This document shows, in pieces, positions 1 through 7,893 of a DNA stretch of 64,000 nt (positions are counted from its first letter, which is position 1; each line of letters starts with the position of its first letter). The notes under the pieces were generated by a model. That model searched no databases. It worked only from the letters and a program-made list of their open reading frames with translations, and had not been told where the DNA came from. The position numbers were made by a program, and so were the translations under genes. This DNA comes from Ruania albidiflava DSM 18029 (GTDB lineage: Bacteria; Actinomycetota; Actinomycetes; Actinomycetales; Beutenbergiaceae): NCBI RefSeq assembly GCF_000421225.1, contig NZ_ATWL01000001.1, forward strand, positions 248,001 to 312,000, given 5' to 3'.

Positions 1-222
1 GAGCGCGGCGCGCTGGCCACCTACGGTCTGGACTACGAGCGGCTCGGGTACCAGACCGGCGAGATGGCGGTACAGGTGCTCACCGAGGGCGCCGATCCGG
101 CAGCGATGCCGATCGAGACCCAGGACGAGCTGTCCCTGGTCTTGAACGCGGACACCGCCGAACGGATCGGGCTCGAGCTGCCGCCCGAGCTCGTGGACTC
201 CGCCGACACCGTCTACGAATGA
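1..222 (+). CDS. ABC transporter substrate-binding protein (C-terminal fragment, cut by window edge)
   Basis: Only the last 73 codons are present; the reading frame is open from base 1 and stops with TGA at 220-222. The visible part (ATYGLDYERLGYQTG, then PIETQDELSLVLNADTAER) resembles the C-terminal lobe of the PF04392 family of periplasmic-type binding proteins that pair with TrpXYZ-like importers. The gene lies 10 bp upstream of a matching permease and ATPase, so it is probably the extracytoplasmic receptor of that importer. The substrate cannot be read from sequence; relatives bind aromatic amino acids or other small solutes. The signal peptide and N-terminal lobe lie outside the window. 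Confidence 0.75.
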   Translation, partial: ERGALATYGLDYERLGYQTGEMAVQVLTEGADPAAMPIETQDELSLVLNADTAERIGLELPPELVDSADTVYE

Positions 223-232
223 TGTCTCCGCG

Positions 233-1144
233 ATGATCGGAGCTCTCGAGCTGGGCCTCATCTACGCGCTGATGGCACTGGGGGTCTACCTGACCTTCCG
301 GATCCTGGACTTCCCGGACCTCACCGTGGATGGTTCGTTCACCACCGGAGGCGGCACTGCTGCGGTGCTGATCCTCGCCGGCACGTCACCGTGGGTAGCC
401 ATGCTGGCGGCCACCGGAGCCGGTGTGCTGGCCGGGGTGACCACCGGTCTGCTGCACACCAAGGGCAGGATCAACCCGCTGTTGGCCGGCATCCTCACCC
501 AGATCGGTCTCTACTCGATCAACCTGCGCATCATGGGGGCGCCGAACCTCCCGCTGTTGCGCGAAGAGACGGTGATCACGCCGTTACGAGACGCCGGGCT
601 CCTCGGCGGGGCGGTCGCCGTGGCGATCTTCGCGGCGATGGCACTCGTGGTGAAGCTGGTGCTGGACTGGTTCCTGCACACCGACCAGGGCCTGGCGCTG
701 CAGGCCACCGGAGACAACGAGCGGATGATCCGCAGCTTCGGGGTGAACACCGACCGCACCAAGATCATCGGTCTGGCCGTGTCCAACGGTCTGGTGGGGC
801 TGTGCGGGGCCGTGGTGGTGCAGTACCAGGGGTACGCGAACATCGAGATGGGCATCGGGCTGATCATCGCCGGGCTCGCCTCGGTGATCGTGGGGCAGGC
901 GCTGATCCCGTCCCGGCTGATCGTGTGGGCGACCCTGGCGGTGGTGGTCGGGTCGGTGCTCTACCGGCTGGCCATCCAGGTCGCCCTGCAGGTGGGGCTG
1001 GAGGCGCAGGACATGAAGCTGATCTCCGCAGTGCTGGTGGTCATCGCGCTCCTGCTGCCGCAGTGGTCGCCGCTGCGGCGCCTGCCCACGCTCCGCTCGC
1101 TCACCCGGTCAGCGGCGGTGTCCGCCGACGGAGAGGGCCGCTGA
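233..1144 (+). CDS. ABC transporter permease (TrpY-like, BPD_transp_2 family)
   Basis: A 303-residue, highly hydrophobic protein with about eight membrane segments. It starts with MIGALELGLIYALMALGVYL and continues with the FPDLTVDGSF segment characteristic of permeases from the PF02653 branch that work with PF04392 receptors. It forms the membrane channel of the importer whose receptor ends 10 bp upstream and whose ATPase begins at the last base of this gene (TGATG overlap at 1142-1146). The ATG at 233 is the first good start after the receptor stop. The three genes are clearly one operon. The substrate is unassigned. Confidence 0.85.
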   Translation: MIGALELGLIYALMALGVYLTFRILDFPDLTVDGSFTTGGGTAAVLILAGTSPWVAMLAATGAGVLAGVTTGLLHTKGRINPLLAGILTQIGLYSINLRIMGAPNLPLLREETVITPLRDAGLLGGAVAVAIFAAMALVVKLVLDWFLHTDQGLALQATGDNERMIRSFGVNTDRTKIIGLAVSNGLVGLCGAVVVQYQGYANIEMGIGLIIAGLASVIVGQALIPSRLIVWATLAVVVGSVLYRLAIQVALQVGLEAQDMKLISAVLVVIALLLPQWSPLRRLPTLRSLTRSAAVSADGEGR

Positions 1145-1935
1145 TGCTCGAGCTGACCACGATCAGCAAGACGTTCTTCGCCGGGACGGTGAACGAGCGG
1201 TTGGCGCTGCGGGATGTGAGCCTGCGACTGGCACCGGCGGAGTTCGTGACCGTGATCGGTTCCAACGGCGCCGGGAAGTCCACACTGCTGAACATCGTTG
1301 CCGGCGCACTGACCCCGGACCACGGCAGCGTGCAGATCGATGGCAGAGACGTGACCCGGCTGCCGGACCACCGGCGGGCCCGCACCATCGGGCGGGTGTT
1401 CCAGGATCCGATGGCCGGGACCGCACCGTCGATGACCATCGAGGAGAACTTGGCGATCGCCTATGCCCGTGGACAGCGGCGGGGGCTGCACCGCGGGGTG
1501 ACCCGGTCGAAGCGGGAGCTGTTCCGCACTGAGCTCGCGTCGCTGGAGCTGGGCCTGGAGCACCGGCTGAAGACCACTGTCGGGCTGCTCTCCGGCGGCC
1601 AGCGGCAAGCACTGTCGCTGCTGATGGCCACCTTCTCCGAGCCGAAGATCCTGCTGCTGGACGAGCACACCGCCGCTCTCGACCCGAGGCGGGCCGAGCT
1701 GGTCGCAGGACTGACCACGGCAGCAGTGCGACGCCACCGGCTCACCACGTTGATGGTGACGCACAACATGGACCAGGCCCTGCGACTGGGCACCCGGCTG
1801 ATCATGATGCACGAGGGTCGGATCGTGGTGGACATCGAGGGTGAGCGCAAGCGGCGCGCCACCGTCGCGGACCTGCTCGACGCGTTCGAACGCGTCAAGG
1901 GTGCCGAGCTGGACGACCGGACGCTGCTGCAGTAA
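1144..1935 (+). CDS. ABC transporter ATP-binding protein of the TrpXYZ-like importer
   Basis: 263 residues when started at the ATG overlapping the permease stop; a longer open frame upstream is only the permease gene read in another phase. Walker A is GSNGAGKST near residue 40, the signature motif is LSGGQRQA, and Walker B is ILLLDEHTAALDP, followed by the switch histidine in MVTHNMDQAL. It powers the upstream permease at the cytoplasmic face. The glutamate-histidine pair DEH after Walker B, in place of the usual DEP, is common in this subfamily. It is the last gene of the operon; 84 bp separate it from the next gene. Confidence 0.88.
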   Translation: MLELTTISKTFFAGTVNERLALRDVSLRLAPAEFVTVIGSNGAGKSTLLNIVAGALTPDHGSVQIDGRDVTRLPDHRRARTIGRVFQDPMAGTAPSMTIEENLAIAYARGQRRGLHRGVTRSKRELFRTELASLELGLEHRLKTTVGLLSGGQRQALSLLMATFSEPKILLLDEHTAALDPRRAELVAGLTTAAVRRHRLTTLMVTHNMDQALRLGTRLIMMHEGRIVVDIEGERKRRATVADLLDAFERVKGAELDDRTLLQ

Positions 1936-2005
1936 CCCCCAGGACAGCACTGGGCTCGACCGCGCTCTCCCCCGCACGGCGGAGGACCGCCAGACCCACC
2001 GCGAC

Positions 2006-2011
2006 TATCCT
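2006..2011 (+). promoter_or_regulatory. Candidate -10 box for leaderless histidine kinase mRNA
   Basis: TATCCT ends 8 nt before the ATG at 2020, with no Shine-Dalgarno sequence between. This is the usual layout of actinobacterial leaderless promoters, where transcription starts at or within a base or two of the start codon. No clear -35 box is visible. Confidence 0.5.
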
Positions 2012-2019
2012 GGGTGGTC

Positions 2020-3417
2020 ATGTCCACCGCTGCCGCCACACCTGAGCAGCTCAGTCGCCGGACCCGGCTGTTCCACTGGTTGAACGACCCCGAGGATCCT
2101 CACTGGGAGCGGCCCGGGCCGACCCGGGCGCAGCGTCGGCACGACGTGCTCAGCGCGGTGCTCGCCCTCGGCGTGGGCCTGCTGATGGTGATGTTCGCCA
2201 AGTCCTTCGGGATGCGGATTCCTGCCGAGGCCACCTGGCGCGGCTATCTGGCGGTAGCGCTGATGGTGCTGCCCCTGGCGGCTCGGCGCACGTTCCCGCT
2301 GATCACCCTGGTGCTCGCCTCGGCGCTGTTCCTGGCGCTGAGCTACCTGAGTCCGGAGGCGGCCACGTCGCTGACGTTCCAGGTCGCCTACTTCGTCTCC
2401 CTCTACTCCGCCGTAGCGTGGGCACGGGACCGGCGGACGTTGTGGATCCTGGGTGCCCTGGTGATCGTGGAGATGGCGGTGTGGCTCACCGTCACGTTCA
2501 CACTGACCAACGCCTTCACCAGTGAGGACCTGTTCGAGGACGCCGCCGGCCCGATAGCACCGATGCTCGCCTACGTACTGTTCACCACGGTGATGAACCT
2601 GGCCTACTTCGGCGGTGCGATCCTGATCGGGCGGACCAGCTGGCGCGGTGCCCTGGAGCGCAGCCGCGCCGACGCCCATGCCCGGCAGCTGGCCGAGCAG
2701 GCCGAAGAGCTGGCCCGCCGTGCCGTGGTCGACGAACGGATCCGCATCGCCCGCGAGCTGCACGACGTGGTCGCCCACCACGTCTCGGTGATCGGGATCC
2801 AGGCTGCGGCGGCGCGGCGGGTGATGGACCGTTCCCCGGAGCAGGCGACCGGTGCGCTACGCACAGTGGAGTCGGCCAGCCGGGAGGCGGTCACCGAGAT
2901 GCGCTCCCTGCTCAAGCTGCTCCGGGACGACGAGGGCGTACCGGACGCGGACGGTGCCCGGTTGCCCGAGCCCGGGCTGGCTGACCTGGAGGACCTGGCC
3001 GCCACCTACGCCCCCTCCGGCCTGCAGGTGACGGTGAACCGGGTGGAGGCCTCCCCCGGTGACCTGGCGGCGGTGCCGTCCCCGCTCGCGCTCTCCGCGT
3101 ACCGGTGCGTGCAGGAGTCGCTGACCAACGTCAGCCGGCACTCCACCGCCACCCAGGCCCAGGTGACCGTGCGCTGCGGGGGCCGGGACTCGCAGCAGTG
3201 GTTGGAGGTGGAGGTGCTGGACGCCGGACGTCCGCGACCGGGTACGACCGGGACCGGGTACGGTCTACGCGGCATCACCGAGCGTGCCGACCTGCACCAG
3301 GGCCTGGTCGAGGTCGGTCCGCGGGCGCACCACCCCGGCTGGCGGGTGCGGGTCCGGTTCCCTCTGCCACGCCAGCAACAGCTCATCCAACCGGCCGACG
3401 AGAGGACCTTGGCATGA
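2020..3417 (+). CDS. Sensor histidine kinase, NarL/DesK type (HisKA_3)
   Basis: 465 residues from ATG 2020; an in-frame GTG at 2014 would add two residues but fits the leaderless -10 box less well. The N-terminal 200 residues hold about six membrane helices with little extracellular sequence, as in DesK-like sensors of the membrane or envelope. A cytoplasmic coiled segment (residues 205-240) leads to the HisKA_3 motif RIARELHDVVAHHVS with phospho-acceptor His248, and a C-terminal HATPase domain ending with the G-box GTGYGLRGITER. It overlaps its response regulator by ATGA. The next operon encodes a NatAB-like exporter, a plausible target, though no direct evidence shows this. Confidence 0.88.
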   Translation: MSTAAATPEQLSRRTRLFHWLNDPEDPHWERPGPTRAQRRHDVLSAVLALGVGLLMVMFAKSFGMRIPAEATWRGYLAVALMVLPLAARRTFPLITLVLASALFLALSYLSPEAATSLTFQVAYFVSLYSAVAWARDRRTLWILGALVIVEMAVWLTVTFTLTNAFTSEDLFEDAAGPIAPMLAYVLFTTVMNLAYFGGAILIGRTSWRGALERSRADAHARQLAEQAEELARRAVVDERIRIARELHDVVAHHVSVIGIQAAAARRVMDRSPEQATGALRTVESASREAVTEMRSLLKLLRDDEGVPDADGARLPEPGLADLEDLAATYAPSGLQVTVNRVEASPGDLAAVPSPLALSAYRCVQESLTNVSRHSTATQAQVTVRCGGRDSQQWLEVEVLDAGRPRPGTTGTGYGLRGITERADLHQGLVEVGPRAHHPGWRVRVRFPLPRQQQLIQPADERTLA

Positions 3418-4130
3418 CGATCCGCGTGGCACTGGTGGACGACCAGTCGCTGGTCCGGTCCGGGTTCGCGATGGTGCTCTCGGTCGAGGACGACATCGAG
3501 GTGGTCGGGCAGGCCTCCGATGGTGCCGAGGCGGTGCAGCTGATCACCCGGGAGCGACCGGACGTGGTGCTGATGGATGTGCAGATGCCGGTGCTGGACG
3601 GGATCGAGGCCACTCGGCAGGTGGTGGCCGCGGACCTGGCGAAGGTCATCATCCTGACCACCTTCGACCGGGACGACTACCTGTTCTCAGCGCTCCAGGC
3701 GGGGGCGAGCGGGTTCCTGCTGAAGAATGCCGACCCGGACGAGCTGGTCGGGGCGATCCATGCTGTGGCGGAGGGGCATGCGTTGCTCAGCCCGGAAGTG
3801 ACCGTCCGGGTGATTGCACGCCTGGCGCAGGACGAGTCCCGCCAGCCGGGCCCCAGCCCGTCGACGACGCCCCCTCCGCTGCCGCCGGTGGCCCCACCTG
3901 TCGATCCGCTCACCTCCCGCGAGCTGGACGTGCTCGCCCTGCTCGCCGAGGGGATGTCGAACGCGGAGATCGCCACCGAGCTGTACGTCGGCGAGGCAAC
4001 GGTCAAGACGCACGTCTCCCACGTGCTGGCCAAGATCGGTGCGCGGGACCGGGTGCAAGCCGTGGTCTACGCCCACCGCGCCGGCCTGATCCGCCCGCCC
4101 TCCGGCGTGTCACCCCGGCCGGGCGCCTGA
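3414..4130 (+). CDS. NarL-family response regulator
   Basis: 238 residues, starting with the ATG that overlaps the kinase stop. The receiver domain (1-120) has the acidic pair D9/D10, phospho-acceptor Asp55 in VVLMDVQMP, and conserved threonine and lysine residues in IILTTF and LLKNADPDE. A proline-rich linker (about 140-162) joins it to a C-terminal LuxR-type helix-turn-helix (LTSRELDVLALLAEG, then NAEIATELYVGEATVKTHV). It is the cognate DNA-binding partner of the kinase at 2020. Which genes it controls cannot be deduced; the downstream NatAB exporter is the nearest candidate. Confidence 0.9.
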   Translation: MTIRVALVDDQSLVRSGFAMVLSVEDDIEVVGQASDGAEAVQLITRERPDVVLMDVQMPVLDGIEATRQVVAADLAKVIILTTFDRDDYLFSALQAGASGFLLKNADPDELVGAIHAVAEGHALLSPEVTVRVIARLAQDESRQPGPSPSTTPPPLPPVAPPVDPLTSRELDVLALLAEGMSNAEIATELYVGEATVKTHVSHVLAKIGARDRVQAVVYAHRAGLIRPPSGVSPRPGA

Positions 4131-4226
4131 CCCGCTCCCCCGCAGGGCGGAGAGCCGCCGCCACCGGCGCTGCCACGCGCACCGATCTCCCTCCCGTGGC
4201 CGACGCGCCCGGTACCCCTGCCCGCA

Positions 4227-4232
4227 TAGTGT
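4227..4232 (+). promoter_or_regulatory. Candidate -10 box upstream of the NatAB-like exporter
   Basis: TAGTGT lies 33 nt before the ATG at 4266, with an AGGGAGA Shine-Dalgarno sequence in between. No convincing -35 element is seen, so this is a weak call. If real, the exporter has its own promoter in the 135-bp gap after the response regulator. Confidence 0.3.
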
Positions 4233-4265
4233 CGTGGCGTCAGCACGCCGTACCAGGGAGACACG

Positions 4266-5156
4266 ATGACCAGCCCACCCCAGCTCGACGTCCACCACCT
4301 GACCCGGCGGTTCGGGGCGAACGTCGCAGTCGATGACGTCTCGTTCTCCGTCCGGCCCGGGCAGATGACCGGTTTTGTCGGGGCCAACGGCGCCGGGAAG
4401 ACCTCGACGATGCGGATGATCATGGGCGTGCTGGCGATCCACGGTGGCGAGGTGCACTGGGACGGCCGACCGATCACCCGCGAGGACCGGGCACGGTTCG
4501 GCTACATGCCCGAGGAACGGGGCCTCTACCCGAAGCAGGGCATCCTCGACCAGCTGACCTACCTGGGCCAGCTGCGCGGGCTGAGCCGCCACGATGCCGC
4601 CCAGGAGGCGACCCGGCTGCTGGAACGCTTCGGCCTGGGCGGGCGCACGCGGGACAAGCTCGAGTCGCTCTCCCTGGGAAACCAGCAGCGCGTGCAGGTG
4701 GCCGCCGCACTGCTGCACGGTCCGACCGCCCTGATCCTGGACGAACCGTTCTCCGGTCTGGACCCGGTCGCGGTGGACTCTATGGTCGACCTGATCAGTG
4801 AACGGCTGCGGGACGGCGTGCCCGTGCTGTTCTCCAGCCACCAGCTGGACCTGGTGGACCGGTTGTGCGACTCGCTGGTGGTGCTGGCCGACGGACGGGT
4901 CCAGGCCTACGGCAGCGCCGACGAGCTGCGTTCCCGGGGTCCGCAGCGCTACCGCATCCGCACCGGCCACGACGCCGGCTGGCTGCGGGAGGAGCCGGGG
5001 GTGCAGGTACTGGACGTGGACGGTCCCACCGCCCTGCTGCAGCTGCCGGACGGTATCCCGGACGGGCTGCTCGCCCGCGCTGTGCAGCACGACCTGGTCG
5101 AGTTCTCCCCCCTCGTGCCCAGCCTGGCCGACATCTACCGTGAGGTGACCCGATGA
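4266..5156 (+). CDS. NatA-like ABC exporter ATPase
   Basis: 296 residues. Walker A GANGAGKTS lies near residue 39, the signature LSLGNQQRVQVA near 140, and Walker B LILDEPFSGLDPVAVD after it, with a C-terminal accessory domain of about 80 residues. The long extension after the nucleotide-binding domain and the MPEERGLYPKQ segment are typical of NatA/CcmA-type ATPases that pair with ABC-2 permeases. A good Shine-Dalgarno (AGGGAGA) precedes the ATG. It overlaps the following permease by ATGA, so the two make one exporter. The NatAB family is named for sodium export, but drugs or lipids are equally possible substrates here. Confidence 0.85.
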   Translation: MTSPPQLDVHHLTRRFGANVAVDDVSFSVRPGQMTGFVGANGAGKTSTMRMIMGVLAIHGGEVHWDGRPITREDRARFGYMPEERGLYPKQGILDQLTYLGQLRGLSRHDAAQEATRLLERFGLGGRTRDKLESLSLGNQQRVQVAAALLHGPTALILDEPFSGLDPVAVDSMVDLISERLRDGVPVLFSSHQLDLVDRLCDSLVVLADGRVQAYGSADELRSRGPQRYRIRTGHDAGWLREEPGVQVLDVDGPTALLQLPDGIPDGLLARAVQHDLVEFSPLVPSLADIYREVTR

Positions 5157-6373
5157 GTACCACTACCCAGTCCCCCGACCGGACCCCGACCGCGGCGGCA
5201 CCAGCGCGCACACCGGCACACCCGTGGCTGGTGGTGACCGTCCGGGAGGTGGTGGTCAAACTCACCGACCGGTCCTTCGTCCTGTCCACTGCGCTGATGG
5301 TCGTGCTGATCGTGGCCGGCGTCGGCATCTCCGCCTTCATGGGAGGCCGCAGCACGACCTTCGACGTCGGCGCTGTGGACACCTCCACCGGCACAGTCGC
5401 ACAGGGGGCGCAGCAGCTCATCGCTGCCGGCGGCGATGACCTGCAGGTGACCTCCTACGACTCCGAGGACGCGCTGCGGGCAGCGGTCCTGGACGAGGAG
5501 GTGGACGCCGGGCTGGTCCAGGGCCAGGACGGGTTCACGCTGATCGGTAACGACGAGATCGACCCGACGTTGCAGCGTGCGGTGAGCTCCGCCGTCGAGG
5601 AGCACGTGCTCAGCCAGAACGCTGAGGCGGCCGGCACCACGCTGGCCGAGCTGCGCGAGGGCGCCACGGTGAGCACCACGTTGATCGGCGCGGACGCGGG
5701 CCGGGCGACCGCAGCCCAGGTCGCGGGGTTCATCTTCGCGTTCCTGTTCTACATGTCCGCGATCATGTTCGGCATGACGATCGCCAACTCGGTGCTGGAG
5801 GAGAAGCAGAACCGGGTGGTGGAGATCCTCGCTACCGCGATCCCGGTCCGGCAGATCCTCTACGGCAAGGTGCTCGGCAACTCGCTGCTCGCCTTCGGTC
5901 AGATCGCCCTCTTCGGGGTGGTCGGTCTGATCGGGGTAAACGTCGCCGGGATGGCCTCGGACGTGGGCTGGCTGCTCAGCGCGTCCGGCTGGTTCGCCGC
6001 ATTCTTCGTGGCCGGGTTCATCGCGCTGGCCGCCGTCTGGGCGGTGCTCGGATCGCTGGCCAGCCGGTCGGAGGACCTGCAGTCCAGCACCGGCCCGGTG
6101 ATCGGCGTGATCATGGTGGCGCTGTTCGCCGGTCTCTTCGCCCAGGGAATGCTGCTGCAGGTGGCCAGCTTCGTGCCCGTGGTCTCCTCAGTGGCCATGC
6201 CCATCCGGCTGCTCGCCGGGGAGGTGCCGCTGTGGCAGCCGGTGGTCTCGTTGCTGCTCACCCTGGTGGCCGCCGGTCTGCTGATCCGCCTCGGTGAGCG
6301 CATCTACCAGCGAGCTGTCATGCACTCCGGTGCGGCGATCAGCTGGCGGCAGGCGTTCCGCCTGGAGTCCTGA
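5153..6373 (+). CDS. NatB-like ABC-2 exporter permease
   Basis: 406 residues with the ABC-2 permease plan: one N-terminal membrane helix after a 45-residue Pro/Thr-rich cytoplasmic stretch, a large extracytoplasmic loop (about residues 65-180), then five to six helices from residue 185. The segment SVLEEKQNRVVEILATAIPVR is the conserved cytoplasmic coupling motif of NatB/YhaP-type permeases. It overlaps the ATPase gene by four bases and ends 9 bp before the convergent gene at 6383. Together with the ATPase it forms an exporter possibly controlled by the upstream two-component system. Confidence 0.85.
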   Translation: MSTTTQSPDRTPTAAAPARTPAHPWLVVTVREVVVKLTDRSFVLSTALMVVLIVAGVGISAFMGGRSTTFDVGAVDTSTGTVAQGAQQLIAAGGDDLQVTSYDSEDALRAAVLDEEVDAGLVQGQDGFTLIGNDEIDPTLQRAVSSAVEEHVLSQNAEAAGTTLAELREGATVSTTLIGADAGRATAAQVAGFIFAFLFYMSAIMFGMTIANSVLEEKQNRVVEILATAIPVRQILYGKVLGNSLLAFGQIALFGVVGLIGVNVAGMASDVGWLLSASGWFAAFFVAGFIALAAVWAVLGSLASRSEDLQSSTGPVIGVIMVALFAGLFAQGMLLQVASFVPVVSSVAMPIRLLAGEVPLWQPVVSLLLTLVAAGLLIRLGERIYQRAVMHSGAAISWRQAFRLES

Positions 6374-6382
6374 CCGTCCCGG

Positions 6383-7624
6383 TCACTCCTTGCTGATCGT
6401 CAGCGTCCCGGAGACGTCGTCACCCCAGTACTCCTCGATCGACACCAGCAGCATGCCCTCCTCGGAGACCTCCACCTCCAGGTAGGGGTCCAGGTCGTTC
6501 TCCGTGTCCGGGTCGTCGCCGGAGCGGTCATCGCTGCTGGCAGACTCGCCGCCGGGTGCGATCACGGTCATCGTAGGATCTGCGTCGCTGGCCACGTCGA
6601 GAACGTACGTGCCCGGTTCCACCTCGAGGAGTCCCTCGAAGACCTGGTCGCCGGTGAGGTCGAAGCTGACCTCCCCGACGCTCAGCTCGTCCGCCTCCAC
6701 CGGTTCGGCCAGGACCTGGATGCTGCCGTCAGTGCCCCAGTAGTCCTCGACGAGGACGGTGTAGTCGCCGGGGGTGCCGGGAAGCACCAGTGAGGCGTCG
6801 AAGCTGTTCTCCGACTGGTACTCGGTGTCGTCATCGCCGGCGACCTCCGTCCCCTGGGCGTCCAGCACGGACAGCACCGGGTCCATGTCGTCACCGCTGT
6901 TGGTGTAGATGCGCAGCGGGCCGGCATCGGTCACGGTCAGAGCCAGCGAGGCCCGGCTACCGCCGGCTACCTGCACCTCCGTGGCGGAACCGACAGCCAG
7001 GGTGCCGCCGTCGGTGTCCTGCGGGGTGTCGTCGGTCGGCTCCTCAGTCGGCTCGTCCGTCTCCTCGGTGGCGGTGGGGACGCTGGTCGGCCCGGCGGTC
7101 GGCTCGTCGTCGGAGCCGCCGGACACCAGCTTCACGCCGAGGACGATGAGCAGCACAAGGATGACGACCCCAACGATCCCGCCGACGATCAACGGGGTGC
7201 GGTTCGGCTTGCCACCCGGTCCACCCGGGCCCCCCGGACCGTATCCGCCCGGTGCGCCATATCCTGGCGCGCCAGCACCGGGCGGCCCGTACCCCGCGGG
7301 CTGGGTGCCGTACTGCATGGCCGGGTCACCGGTCCCGTAGGGAGCGGTCTGGTCCGCCGTCCCAGGTGCGGGGGCCGAGCCGTACCCGGCACCATGCTGC
7401 TGCGGCGCTGAGGCGGCACCGAACCCGGTAGCTCCCTGCGGCGGGGCGGACGCCGCCCCGAAACCGCCGTCCGTCGGCCCAGGAGCCGCACCGGAGGCCG
7501 GGTCGCCGCCCATCGGGGCCGCCCCCTGAGCGGGGGCCTGGTGCTCGGTCCACGCCGCACCGTCCCAATAGCGCAGCTGGTCCTGCTGCTGCGGATCCGG
7601 GTACCAACCCGCCGGAGTGCTCAT
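6383..7624 (-). CDS. DUF2510 membrane-anchored protein with two C-terminal beta-sandwich repeats
   Basis: 413 residues. Residues 1-28 form a DUF2510 domain (PAGWYPDPQQQDQLRYWDG, then AWTEH). A Gly/Pro/Ala/Gln-rich low-complexity arm follows (about 30-145), then one membrane helix (LIVGGIVGVVILVLLIVLG), a Thr/Glu/Asp-rich spacer and about 200 residues of extracellular sequence. This last part holds two similar acidic units, each ending in a tyrosine-rich strand (VLVEDYWGTDG and VSIEEYWGDDV), which resemble PPC-type beta-sandwiches. The likely layout is a cytoplasmic DUF2510 tail and an exported sensor or binding domain. The function is unknown. Confidence 0.75.
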   Translation of the reverse strand: MSTPAGWYPDPQQQDQLRYWDGAAWTEHQAPAQGAAPMGGDPASGAAPGPTDGGFGAASAPPQGATGFGAASAPQQHGAGYGSAPAPGTADQTAPYGTGDPAMQYGTQPAGYGPPGAGAPGYGAPGGYGPGGPGGPGGKPNRTPLIVGGIVGVVILVLLIVLGVKLVSGGSDDEPTAGPTSVPTATEETDEPTEEPTDDTPQDTDGGTLAVGSATEVQVAGGSRASLALTVTDAGPLRIYTNSGDDMDPVLSVLDAQGTEVAGDDDTEYQSENSFDASLVLPGTPGDYTVLVEDYWGTDGSIQVLAEPVEADELSVGEVSFDLTGDQVFEGLLEVEPGTYVLDVASDADPTMTVIAPGGESASSDDRSGDDPDTENDLDPYLEVEVSEEGMLLVSIEEYWGDDVSGTLTISKE

Positions 7625-7893
7625 CCGTCTCTCACCTCAGTTTTTCCGTCCAGTGACCTGCCCGTGATTCCTGCATCACCGGCGGTGAGGATACCGGTCT
7701 CGAGCCGGTCCGTGCGGACGGTCTCACGGGGAGAGGTCCCCAGCCGAGCCCGCTGCGGTGCAACGCGACCGACGAACGTGCAGCAGACCGACCCCTGGTG
7801 TGATCTTGACCACGTCCGGTAGCGTGCTTTGCCGTCAGGGGCAGGCACGATCGACCGTCCGCCCAAGAAGCCGGACAGAGGGAGTTCACTGGA

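Noticed and set aside
7806-7811. TTGACC as a -35 box for the CmpX-like gene
   Set aside because: No acceptable -10 hexamer occurs 16-19 bp downstream, so a promoter cannot be supported. The remainder of the 269-bp gap shows nothing clear.
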